Assembly (NCBI GenBank): GCA_028274465.1
Contig: CM051458.1
Span: 51,449,253-51,513,252, forward strand
Source of the DNA: Plantago ovata
Lineage: Eukaryota; Streptophyta; Magnoliopsida; Lamiales; Plantaginaceae
Direction: 5' to 3'
Length of the DNA stretch: 64,000 nucleotides
Position 1 is the stretch's first letter. Each line of letters opens with the position of its first letter. The notes under the pieces are model-generated. The model did no database searches. It saw nothing but the letters and a program-made list of their open reading frames with translations, and had not been told where the DNA came from. The position numbers and the translations under genes are program-made. Of the stretch, positions 20,351 through 31,840 are shown piece by piece.

Positions 20351-22024
20351 TTTTAGGAAACTTGTAATTTTGATGAGCAATTAACCATGCTAAATTAAGA
20401 ACAGTCCAGTAACTAGTACTCTTGAGGTCCATAGGAATTTAGAATTTTAAGGACATTGTAAAAGAGGAACGTTTGCTGATGACTTAGATAGGTGTTAGAT
20501 AAGTTATTTCTTTTGTGTATGACGTATTTTATTTTCTGAGAAGAAAATAATTTATTGACACTTTAGCGTATGATGTATTTTATTTTCTGAAAAGAAAATA
20601 TCTTATTGATGCTTAGCTTTAATTAATCTTATTTTCTGAAAAGAAAATGACCTATTGAAGCATTTGCTGAAGATGTATTTTGTTTATTACAAACAAATTA
20701 TTGAAGCAAATAAGAAACCGGTCAGAATCTTGAAGACTTTTGAAGATCTGAAGACTTGAAGACTTGAAGATTGCTGAAGACTGGTAAGGCACGTGTTGCT
20801 CAGAAAGTGAAATTTTCAGCAACAGCATTGCATAAGTGAAAATCTGAAAGACAGAGTAGGTTGTGCTTGCTGAAACTGAGAATAAACACTTGCTGATGAA
20901 CATATGTGACCTCTTGCTGAATGTACGTGATTTTGCGCTCCAATGTTACTGTTTGAATTCTATTCAAATGTGCATTTAATGCAAAGCTTACACGCGAAGG
21001 ACATGAAGACTAGAAGACAAACAAAGGTTGCTGCTGAAAGTACAAAAGCAAGATAGTGACATGTTAAGGAACAAAAGCCTTAGGATTTGAAATTCAAACG
21101 GCTCCTTACTTGCACTATAAATAGAGGTCATCCGGCAAAGAGTTGAAGTGTGTCAACAACGTGATCAAACTCTCACTTGTGCTTAAAAACTCACAAACCT
21201 TCAAACACTCTTACTGCCATTGATCCGTTCCAAGACTTAAAGCTTGAAAAAGCTACTTGTGAAGAAGTAGAACAAACTCAGCTAAGAAATTAGTTAAGTG
21301 TTCTTTCTTTCGAACAAGAACAAGTCTTGACACCAGAAACAATCAAACTTGTTTACTGCAAAGTATTCCAAGTTGTGTTCTTAGATTACTTGTTGTAACT
21401 GAATAAGTTATAATTAAGTTATCTCACCCTAAAACTCTCTAACTGAAAATACACTCTTTCAGGCGTGATATTCAGGGGGAACTTAATCGAGCAAGGTTTT
21501 GCTGATTAAAAGTACCAAGTTTGGTGGAGAACAAGGTTGAGTTCTCTAGTTTAGGTTGGAGACAAAGCAAGTGTGCTTTGGAATCTGTTGAATCGCTTTA
21601 GATAGGAGATTGTAAGAAACCTCAATCATATCTTAGTGGATTCAGTCCTAGAAAGGACAAAGTGGATTAGTTGAGAGATTACGCCACTCTCAGATACCAC
21701 TATAAAAGCGTTTGTGTGATTTACTTACTGCATTTAGCTTTCAGCAAATTATATCTGTTTGTACACAGTCACTCACTTCACTTGCTGAAACTCTTTACTT
21801 GCTGAAAAAGCACTTATTGTTTCAAAGACTTCCGCTCTCTGATTTAAGTATCAGCAAACCAAGCTACTGTAAAGTATCTTACGCTTGCTGAGAAAGTTAA
21901 GTATCAGCAACCTCATTACTGAAAAGTAATAAGTACTTGCTGAGAAAGTTTTAAACGACAAAAGTTTGAAAAGACTATTCACCCCCCCCCTCTAGTCTTT
22001 TCTTGTTGTTTAAAGGGACCAACA
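20351..22024 (+). mobile_element. Sirevirus-like 3' LTR, complete
   Basis: This LTR of about 1674 bp starts TTTTAGGAAAC, where a TG start seems mutated, and ends GGGACCAACA. A canonical TATAAATA box is at 21116-21123, about 900 bp before the end. Four short A/T hairpins lie at 20529-20550, 20581-20600, 20631-20648 and 20679-20697. A C-tract of about ten is at 21982-21992. From 21299 on it matches the truncated LTR at 3903-4631 in reverse. The right flank TGCAC belongs to a family A element. Confidence 0.85.
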
Positions 22025-23157
22025 TGCACTTAGTTAAGCATGGTAGTCTCGACATCACTTAGTGGTGTTTTCTCTACTGCGGTTCACGAAGGCCTTTATA
22101 ATAGGATGATGCATGTTAGGGTCTTATGGTTGTTTCCCGAGTAATTATGTACCTAAGAGGCAACAAGTCTTCACCATGCTTTGAGATTGCTAAATGCCTA
22201 GGAAGGAGGTAGTGTGAGGTTGTGTGATCCTTTGTTTATAACCTATTCTTCCGAATAGGTTTGGGGAGGGGGTTACACCATCATAGACTTGTTTCTGTTT
22301 TCCATTTTCGTATCGTGAGTTTATTTTCCTTTTTCGTAAATTTTGTACTCCAACCTATTCTTTCGAATAGGTTTGGGGTAGTCGTGTGAGTCATTTTGTT
22401 TCTCTTTTTGTTGTGCTACTGATGGCTAAAAAAAAAATATCAAAAAAAAAAAGAAAAATTTCCAGAAAAAAAAAGAGAAAAAGAAAAAAAGAATCTGGAA
22501 AGGAAAAAAAAGGAAAAAAAGAAAAGACCCCAAAAAAGCAAATTAGGGTCCAAAAAAGAAAGCCAAATAGCAGTTTAGCAAAGTGTTGAGTCTTTTCCAT
22601 TTTTGTAATGTTCGTAATCGTGTTTTTATCTTTTTGTCTTGAGTGTCATCTGTTCTAGACCACCTCGTCCTTCCATTCAGGAAGTGGTGAATAGCTTAAG
22701 ACTTTACTTGAGAGATGGGTAGAATAGGGGAGTGTTATCTTTTATAGGGAACCCTCCTTCGTTTGATGAGAGCCAGTACTGGTTCGACCTCTTTTGAGGA
22801 AAAGTCTTAACATGGTGGAACAGCAGTAAGTCCTCAGTTTCATAGGCACGGGGCAACCATTCGTATCTTAGCATGCTTCATTACGTCGTCACTGACTAGG
22901 TCCAGGTAGAGAATGTTACGAGAGACTATCTTGTATTGAAATAAGTGCTTATGTGGATGTGTATAAGTCAATCGAGGTATTCTTCAACCTATATTCATGC
23001 TTTGATTTATATGGTTTTTGTTCATATGCTATTTGATAGATTCAGTAGATTAGTTCATTTTATTTGGCATGAGACTCCATTTTGTGTCTTGCATGTTTTT
23101 TGTATTAGAGTCTAGCTTAGTTGATTGAGGACAAGCAAAGGTTCGGTTTGGGAAGTT
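22025..23157 (+). mobile_element. Gypsy family A internal 3' region (plus strand)
   Basis: Non-coding region before a 3' LTR. It contains two AACCTATTC hairpins (22240-22261 and 22352-22373), each followed by GGTTTGGGG; a purine tract (22426-22560) of mostly A with G; and near the end a GTTGATTGAGGACAAGC-type hairpin and polypurine tract (about 23125-23157). The left border is the insertion or breakpoint of the Sirevirus fragment. Confidence 0.85.
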
Positions 23158-24461
23158 TGATGAATGTGTATTTTACACTTTCATTCGAGTCTTTTTCACC
23201 TATTTTAGCTATCCTCTATGTTAATTTAGCTATATTTTAGTATATTTTATTAGAATAGTGTCACGTTTCCCTTTAGATTTTATATTACAGGTTTTGGTTG
23301 AAATTCGAGGATTTCCGGGCAATTATATTGAAGTAGACAAGGAATTGGTGTTCCAGAAGCCTATTTGGAGTATCTGAAGGTTTCCGGATAGGATTTGGAG
23401 TCTAGGGGTCGAATCTGGAGGTTAGAAGGCCACTAGAAGTCAGAAATCGAGTCCGAAAAGGGGAAGAAATCCAAAACCGCGTCGAAAACGCGGAATTCCG
23501 CGAAAAAACCGGGGGGCGAACCGCCCCGTAGTTTTTCGGGGCCTATATATAGTGCTCAGTTTTTCTCCGAAAATCATATCTTTCCAGACCTACTTTCTCA
23601 CCCCTCTCTATAGTTTTAGGTAGGAACTTCCCGGGGCCTGTCCTGGGAGTTCTATAGCTTAGGGGATACTTTTTCATAGCGGATTGGAGCTCGTAGGATC
23701 GCAATTCTTCGGAGATTGAAAACCTTCGGTAACTTGTATCTTACAGTTTAATCTACTTATTTTATTTATCTTTCAATATGTTTTCTTCTATGATTTCTAT
23801 TGATTGCATGCCTATTATGAGTAGCTAAACTTATCGTTGGTGGTAGTATGTGAATTCTTAGCGAAGGGAAGATAACCATGCTAATGGCTATATCGCGCAT
23901 TATACTCCGTGTCATTGCTTTATTTCGTTGATCAGTTGCAACCAAAATTCTCGTATGTTGTATTAATTATTATGCACAATTGGACACTTGTCGACCATCA
24001 GACCAATTATCTTCGTAGTGTTGAGTAATTACGGAACACATTAGGACAATCATCAGACCAATTATCTTCGTAGTGTTGAGTAATTACGAAACACATTAGG
24101 ACAATAGTGATTGACTTGTCAGACCAATTATCTTCGTAGTGCTTAATATTTGCAACAGGACACTAGATTGATTCAAAGATCTCTATGCAAGACCGAGGAA
24201 TTTATGCATGATTATCGACCCGTTATGTTAAGAAGGACCATACTATCACCAATCTCCATTATCTGCTAGAAACCCCCTTTTTCTATCTGTCTGCTGTTTT
24301 ATATTCTCTTGTTAAATAGATAAAGCTAGTTATAGTCCTGAGAGAACGACACTCGAGTCATTCTACTGCTACACTACGGTTTTCGTTGTAGTTGTGGATT
24401 GCCTTTGGCTAATTACAAATTTATTTGCTTGAATTCGGAGCACGACATCCGCGGTTCATCA
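23158..24461 (+). mobile_element. Gypsy family A 3' LTR
   Basis: 1304 bp, TGATGAATG to GGTTCATCA, preceded by the polypurine tract. It has only one palindrome unit (23512-23527) before the TATATATA box (23544-23551). A tandem duplication of about 57 bp (24000-24110, ATCTTCGTAGTGTTGAGTAA twice) is absent from the 5' LTR at 8624. It may or may not pair with that LTR. Confidence 0.9.
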
Positions 24462-26206
24462 TTCTACCTGCCACTACAACTCTACTAGTGAGGATGTGCG
24501 TGACAGTAGTGACAATGAAGGCCATATGGGCAATGTTGATACTAACGCAGGAGTTGTTCCTATCCGGCCCATAATTGAAACTACCACGCCTACCAGAAGA
24601 CCTGATGACACCCTATAAAGCTCCCAGAGGAGGCCCAATAAATCACAAGCAGCATACTCAGCCGACCGAGACTAAACCATGGGGTAACATCTAGTATCAC
24701 ATCTTATTTCCTCATTTTCTTACTGCTAGGGACTAGCGTTAATTTCATGAGGGGGGATGGGATTTAAGAAATCTGATGTTGTTAGTTTGGAGCTTGGTAT
24801 TGGTAGGATGAGTATAGTACCTCGCATGCTTTATCCATCTGCATTTGCATTTGCACGTTTACTGCTTTCTTAGATTTTTAGGTTGCATTCACTACATTCA
24901 TCCTAGGATAGTCTTGCATGTTTTATATGGAGTTTATTGCGGAATTTTTTGAACTTTTTTATTGGGTAGATCAACCAACTATGCCATTAATCGTATGCTT
25001 CATCTCTATGAATTTGTTTGAGATTTTTCTCGCTTGGCTTGTCACATTTATGTACTGCACTTAGTTAAGCACGGTAGTCTCGACATCACTTAGTGGTGTT
25101 TTCTCTACTGCGGTTCACGAAGGCCTTTATAATAGGATGATGCATGTTACGGTCTTATGGTTGTTTTCCCGAGTAATTATGTACCTAAGAGGCAACAAGT
25201 CTTCACCATGCTTTGAGATTGCTAAATGCCTAGGAAGGAGGTAGTGTGAGGCTGTGTGATCCTTTGTTTATAACCTATTCTTCCGAATAGGTTTGGGGAG
25301 GGGGTTACACCATCTTTAGACTTGTTTCTGTTTTTCATTTTTGTATCGTGAGTTTCCTTTTCCGTGAATTTTGTACTCCAACCTATTCTTTCGAATAGGT
25401 TTGGGGAAGTCGTGTGAGTCATTTTGTTTCTCTTTTTGTTATGCTACTGCTGGCTAGAAAAAAATCGAAAAAAAAGAAAGAAAAAAATTCCAGAAAAAAA
25501 AGAGAAAAAGAAGAAGAAAAAAACAATCTGGAAAGAAAAAAAAGAAAAAAAAGAAAAGACCCCAAAAAAGCAAAGAAGGGTCCAAAAAAGAAAGCCAAAT
25601 AGCAGTTTAGCAAAGTGTTGAGTCTTTTCCATTTTTTGTAATGTTCGTAATCGTGTTGTAATTTTCTATTTCTTATCTTTTTTGTCTTGAGTGTCATCTG
25701 TTCTAGACCACCCTCGTCCTGCCATTCAGGAAGTGGTGAATAGCTTAAGATTTTACTTGAGAGATGGGTAGAATAGGGGAGAGTTGTCTTTTATAGGGAA
25801 CCCTCCTTCGTTTGATGAGAGCCAGTACTGGTTCGACCTCTTTCGAGGAAAAGTTTTAACATGGTGGAACAGCAGTAAGTCCTCAGTTTCATAGGCACGG
25901 GGCAACCATTCGTATCTTAGCATGCTTCATTACGTCGTCACTGATTAGGTCCAGGTAGAGAATGTTACGGGAGACTATCTTGTCTTGACATAAGTGCTTA
26001 TGTGGATGTGTATAAGTCAATCGAGGTATTCTTCAACCTATATTCATGCTTTGATTTATATGGTTTTTGTTCATATGTTATTTGGTAGATTCAGTAGATT
26101 AGTTCATTTTATTTGGCATGAGACTCCATTTTGTGTCTTGCATGTTTTTTGCATTAGAGTCTAGCTTAGTTGCTTGAGGACAAGCAAAGGTTCGGTTTGG
26201 GGAGTT
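24462..26206 (+). mobile_element. Gypsy family A 3' part with ORF2 tail (plus strand)
   Basis: This starts inside the end of the second ORF: about 50 codons, acidic then Thr/Pro-rich, stop at 24616-24618. Next comes the CAGCCGACCGAGACTAAACC block, a GCTAG-GGA-CTAGC hairpin (24727-24739) with a following G tract (about 24752), two AACCTATTC hairpins (about 25275-25297 and 25380-25402), a purine tract (25457-25580), and finally the hairpin and polypurine tract at 26170-26206. The 5' part of this element is missing. Confidence 0.8.
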
Positions 26207-27540
26207 TGATGAATGTGTATTTTACACTTTCATTCGAGTCTTTTTCACCTATTTTAGCTATCATCTATGTTAATTTAGCTATATTTTAATGCATTTTATT
26301 AGAATAGTGTCACGTTTCCCTTTAGATTTTATTTTACAGGATTTGGGTGAAAATCGAGGATTTCCGGGCAATTATATTGAAGTTGACAAGGAATTGGTGT
26401 TCCAGAAGCCTATTTGTAGTATCTGAAGGTTTCCGGATAGGATTTGAAGTCTAGGGGCCGAATCTGGAGGTTAGAAGGCTACTAGAAGTCAGAAACCGAG
26501 TCCAAAAAGGGGAAGAAATCCAAAAACGCGTCGAAAATGCAGAATTCCGCGAGAAAAACCTGGGGGCGAACCGCCGCGGAGCTGGGGCGAACCGCCCCAC
26601 ACCGGGCGAACCGCCGCGCGTGTGGGGCGAACCGCCGCGCGTGTGGGGCGAACCGCCCCACAGTATTTCGGGGCATATATATAGTTGCTCAGTTTTCTCC
26701 GAAAATCATATCTTTCCAGACCTACTTTCTCACCTCTCACTATAGTTTTAGGTAGGAATTTCCCGGGGCCTGTCCTGGGAGTTCCGTAGCTTAGGGGATA
26801 CTTTTTCATAGCGGATTGGAGCTCGTAGGATCGCAATTCTTCGGAGATTGACAACCTTCGGTAACTTGTATCTTACAGTTTAATCTACTTATTTTATATA
26901 TCTTTCAATATGTTTTCTTCTATGATTTCTATTGATTGCATGCCTATTATGAGTAGCTAAACTTATCGTTGGTGGTAGTATGTGAATTCTTAGCGAAGGG
27001 AAGATAATCATGCTAATGGCTATATCGCGCATTATACTCCGTGTCATTGCTTTATTTCGTTGATCAGGCACAGCCTAAATTCTCGTACGTTGTATTGATT
27101 ATTATGCACAATTGGACACTTGTCGACCGTCAGACAAATTATCTTCGTAGTGTTGAATAATTACGGAACACATTAGGACAATAGTGATTGACTTGTCAGA
27201 CCAGTTATCTTCGTAGTGCTTAATATTTGCAATAGGACACTAGATTGATTCAAAGATCTCTATGCAAGACCGAGGAATTTATGCATGATTATCGACCCGT
27301 TATGTTAAGAAGGATCATACTATCACCAATCTCAATTATCTGTTAGAAAAAACCCCTTGCTATCTGTCTGTTGTTTTTATATTCTAAATTAGATTTGATA
27401 AAGCTAGTATAGTCCTGAGAGAACGACACTCGAGTCATTCTACTGCTACACTACGGTTTTCGTTGTAGTTGTGGATTGCCTTTGGCTAATTACAAATATT
27501 ATTTGATTGAAATCGGGATGCGACAAATTCCGGTTCATCA
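26207..27540 (+). mobile_element. Gypsy family A 3' LTR
   Basis: 1334 bp, TGATGAATG to CGGTTCATCA. It holds the longest LTR palindrome array seen here (26563-26662, five units), followed 13 bp later by the TATA box at about 26675. It abuts Copia-2 LTR sequence at 27541; the first part of that Copia-2 LTR is missing on this side. Confidence 0.9.
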
Positions 27541-29498
27541 TATTTATATTACACCAGGCATACAACATGTCATATCTCTATTGCTGTCTGTATTGATATC
27601 AAACATGTCCCCTCGAATAGATGACTGATCACACAGATAGTGGGAGCTATGTGAGTTATCATCTATCCCAAACTCTCCCTAGTCGAGGTTCATCTCGGAT
27701 GTAGGGGTCTGAATGAACCAGGTGAGACTAGAATGGAGGTTATACTTGTTAGAGCAAGTGTGAGCCGATCCCACGACCACGGAACGGATTGTTAGACTAT
27801 CTAGAAACGTTCCCATAACTCCGCATAGTTGTTCGAAGGGTGATTACCGAACAATGGAAGTACCCACCGGAAACTCCCATCGATGTATACTCTACACCGA
27901 AGTGTCTATGGAAATCGGAAAGTTGTCGAAGTGATGCCAGTCGTCCTTTGGACTTACAGGACTTTAACATCACATTTGTTGACCCATATCCTTGGTGGAC
28001 CCGTCGATGTTAGCTCTGAATAAGCAGTTGACCCAAGACACGATCCAGGATTATGGCTACATACAAATGGGGGTGATAAGTGATTCTGTGAAGGATTCAT
28101 CTCTCACGTGTAGCACAGGAGAGCACTGATCATAGTCATTCATAGTTGTGATTGGTTAAACCGCTGGCCAGGATATCAATATTATTATGATAGTCATAAT
28201 AGATATTGGATTCACCAAGCAACTCACTGAAGACGCACATGGATGTATTGTTGGGATAGACACATCATCGATCCTAGACGCATTCGAGTTAGTCAGATGA
28301 AGGGACGTTACCATCGCCGCGTTGAGCGCAACAGACTTCACAACGAAAGGGTTTGCTTTGAGAAACCTCTCAAACGTCCTCATGTATTAATATTGCAAAT
28401 GGAACCGTCTAGGAATTCCATGTTGCCTAGTGTAGCACTTGCTTAATACAATGAGGCCCTATGGGTCACACTATGTGATTCAGCTTATCTGAATATCCTT
28501 GAAGATGGAATCGCAATTAATTTAGAATTAATTGTGATTGATGAATTATAATTGATTTGCAATTAATTATAATTATTTGTGGCTCAATTAATAATTTGAA
28601 ATTATTAATTGAATTGATTGATTAATTGTATTTTATATAAATACAATTAAAGATTATATTTTAGAAATATAATAGAGGTCTGATTTGAAAGGATATATTA
28701 ATTTAGAATTAATATATGCACATGGGCAAAATCTACTTAGAGTTTGAAATGGCTTCGAATTATAAGTGGGTCCCAATTTGGGACCCACATACCCCCCTTG
28801 GCCGGCCACGTGTAGTAGTAGTTTGGGAGGGAGTTTTGACTCCTTCCCATATTAGAAGTCAAGAGTTAAGTTAGATTTTCCTAATTGAGTTCTAACTTAA
28901 TTGGGAATGAATCTAGACTTAAATTGGTTTCCTTGTGCAATAAGAATTAGAGTTCTTATTCATTTATGAAGTCTAAAAGAATCTTCTTTAGGCTTCTATT
29001 GACTACTATATAAGTAGGTTATTAGAGAGCTTTTTCAATGCCGAATTCTTAGAGAATTATTCTACGAGAAAATAAAAAGCTCTCCCCTACCTCTATACCC
29101 TAGCCGCGCACGCCACTCTCCACCGGAGGAAACTCGCCGTCCCATCTTCTTGGCCACATAAAGAATATCCTAGCATTCTTTCCGATAAGCTGTTCATCCG
29201 TGGATACCAAGGTTGAGGTTCAAAGAGCTGGAAACTAACTTTTATTGTCTTGCAGATAATCAAAGTATTGCAGATATCTTCGACTTCGACAAAGGAGAAG
29301 ATTCACCGGGCTATTACGAAGACTTCATCGATTGGCATATCGATTCAATACATATTCTTGTTTTTGGAGTATTGTAAGTCTTCTGATTAATGTGTTTATT
29401 ATATACGTTATATGCATGATCAATTAACCTGCATGTTAAGAGAATTTTTGAAATACCACTACGTACCCTAGGGGTAACTCTGACCATATTTTCTTACA
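27541..29498 (+). mobile_element. Copia-2 copy a, 5' LTR lacking its first part
   Basis: This matches the LTR at 31841-33918 except that about the first 130 bp are missing, cut by the gypsy LTR. It ends TTTTCTTACA and is followed by the primer binding site. AT-rich repeats of an AATTAAT type occur at 28510-28680. No coding potential is assigned. Confidence 0.88.
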
Positions 29499-30996
29499 GT
29501 GGTATCAGAGCCTGGTTTAATTGATTATGTATATACGTATATATGTTATGTGATTATGTAATTTATGTGGGTGCAATTGATTCTATGATTAATTCGATTT
29601 TCGAATGTTTTGTTTTTATATAAATTTAGAATTTATATATATTTTTTTTTTAAAAAAAAGGAAATTTTTATATATATATCCCGCCTGCGGGCAGTCAGGC
29701 GCCCGGGCACCTGCGGGACGCAGGCACCCAGGCACCTGCGGCCGCGGGCGCCCTAGGGGACGGGATTCGATCCCGTCCCCGTATATTATTATATATATTT
29801 ATTTAATTTTTCCGGGTTGGACCCAAAATCGAATTTTTGGAAATTTTGAGGATTGAATTTTATATTTGGAATATAAATATGATTTAATTATAATTATTAT
29901 TAACTAGAGGGGTTAAATTTAATTAGCATTAAGTTGAGGGGCTTATTTGTGATTTATCAATTTATTGTTTATTACAAATAAGTCTTTCTACTTTTTAATT
30001 TTGAATTTAACACCTCCAAGGTTTGGAAAATTACAATTGAGTCTTTCGGGTTTTCGAAAATTGCTACATGGTCAATAGAATTTTCGATTTTTCAATCTAG
30101 TTCAAATTTTCAATTTTTCATAGAGATTATAAGTATGGGATTATAATTTTCATAATGAAATTATGAAGTCATTTGGCATCCACAGAGGCTACTACTTGTT
30201 TGTTTGCTCAATATGCTATTGTTTGACAATGCATATTTAAATACAACGTATTTTACTTTCCGTTCGACCACTATGCATGCGAGGGTAGGCGGCGCCCTCT
30301 TATTTGTCGGACCGCATATGTTTATGTATGGGTAGGCGGCGCCCATTATGTGCTTGACTGCGTTTAGAACTAGAATGGATAGGCGGCATCCATTACGTGT
30401 AGACCGCTCATGCATGATGGGTAGGCGGCGCCATTACTTGTTTGTAGATGACTGATAACAACCCTCAAGCTACAAGCCCCAACCAATATAAGTGCAAAAA
30501 TATGTAGACGTATGTGTTTCTGAGATGCTTTCGATGGGGTGCTTTAATTCTGAACTTTCATTGCGTTTCCCTGTATTGGCGACCTCGTCTTGCAGACTCG
30601 CAGTGATCGTCAGATTAGAGTAAGACTATGGTTATAACTTACTGCATATTGTATCTAGCGACCTCGATAGGTACAATATGTAGAGCGTCTGGTTAAATTA
30701 GATTTAACACCCAAGAGTTGCGTGACGCAATTGGATAGTCCTACCGGTCATATTATGTTATGCGACCAGCCCCCGTTGGAGTATAGCATAGTATGAATTT
30801 GGATCTTGGCCACTACGGTAACTTGTTGAAAATTACCCGTATGTTTGTTTTGGGGACAATCATATGTGAAAATAGTGGGAGCTAAACAGCTAAAGGACCT
30901 TGTTGTTTAGTTATGTTGACTGTGTATTTAGAAATAGTATTTCAATAGTTGATTTATTATTTTCGTTCTATATTATTTCTCCTTAGGAAAACCGAA
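29499..30996 (+). promoter_or_regulatory. Copia-2 copy a primer binding site and 5' leader
   Basis: The primer binding site TGGTATCAGAGC is at 29500-29511 (initiator-Met tRNA). The leader is about 1.5 kb and non-coding. It holds a G/C-rich hairpin group at 29683-29782, including a perfect 11-bp stem with loop TCG at 29757-29781. An array of four hairpins sits at 30281-30437 (stems GAGGGT, ATGGGT, AATGGAT and a decayed fourth, loop AGGCGGC). The rest is AT-rich. Such a leader is where packaging signals would be expected. Confidence 0.75.
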
Positions 30997-31840
30997 ATGG
31001 CGAGTATCTCGCTCCGTGCTATCTTAGAGAAGCAAGTTTTAACCGGACCAAACTTCCTAGATTGGATCAGGAATATTCGTTTGGTGCTGAGGTACGAAAA
31101 AATTGAGTACGTCTTGGACGAGGCTATTCCCGTGTGTCCCGAGAATCAGACTGCCGATCAAGTTGCTGCTTGGAATCAAGCCAACAAGGCAAAGGCTGAT
31201 AAGCATCAAGAGGATGCTAAATCCGCGCAGTGTATTATGCTGGCGGCAACGAGCAATGAGCTGCAAAGACAACATGAAAGCATGTTGCCGTATGAGATGC
31301 TGAAGCATCTTGAGTCGCTCTTTAAGACGACATCTAGAAGTGTTGAATTTGATTTGATCAAAGAGATACACAGATGCAAGCTCAATGAAGGAGGGAACAT
31401 GTCTGAACATGTTCTCAAGATGATTGTTCTCTTTGAGAAGCTTGCCGATGCCGGTGTCAAGCTGGAGAATAAGATCATGGTAATCTTTGTCCTTCAATCA
31501 TTGCCGAGTTCGTATTCGTAGTTCATCATTAACTACACCATGAATGCGAAAGACGTTACACTGCTCAAGCTCCATAATCTGCTGAAGACATATGATCAAA
31601 CTCTTTCTAAGAAGGAGAAATCGATCATGTATGTTGGGCAACCGTCTAACCCAAACCCGAGAAACAAAGGTGCTAAGGGTAAGGGAAAGTCGGGAGCCAA
31701 GGCTAACACTTCGAGTGATAGGCCTAAGCGTCTGAACCAGAGAAAGAAATTCAAGAGGAGCGGAACGGTACGCACAGATGAATGTCTTTTCTGTAAGCAG
31801 AAAGGGCATTGGAAGAAAGATTGCCCTAAGCTAAGGGCAG
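30997..31840 (+). pseudogene. gag: Copia-2 copy a Gag, truncated and broken
   Basis: Gag of a Ty1/copia element. The start is ATG at 30997 (MASISLRAILEKQ). The helical core includes [17 protein letters not shown] and the segment up to [14 protein letters not shown] sequence. TAG at 31519-31521 breaks the frame, which continues open after it. The CCHC knuckle [14 protein letters not shown] is near 31780-31820. Shortly after, at 31840, the LTR of copy b begins, so protease and everything downstream are absent here. Confidence 0.88.

Noticed and set aside
22386..22589. Lys-rich ORFs over the purine tracts (also 25414-25602), and Phe-rich ORFs on the other strand (6391-6618)
   Set aside because: Low-complexity translation of A/G or C/T tracts; length varies with the tract.
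8624..24461. A single complete family A element with both LTRs
   Set aside because: The 5-bp flanks differ (GGAAG versus TTCTA), palindrome number differs (two versus one), and the 3' LTR has a private duplication. They may be LTRs of two elements.
30161..30415. Antisense ORF of 75-84 codons conserved in all three Copia-2 leaders (also 34602-34829 and 61878-62132)
   Set aside because: It lies over the hairpin array; conservation is explained by the structured repeats and by recent common ancestry. No start context or protein similarity supports it.
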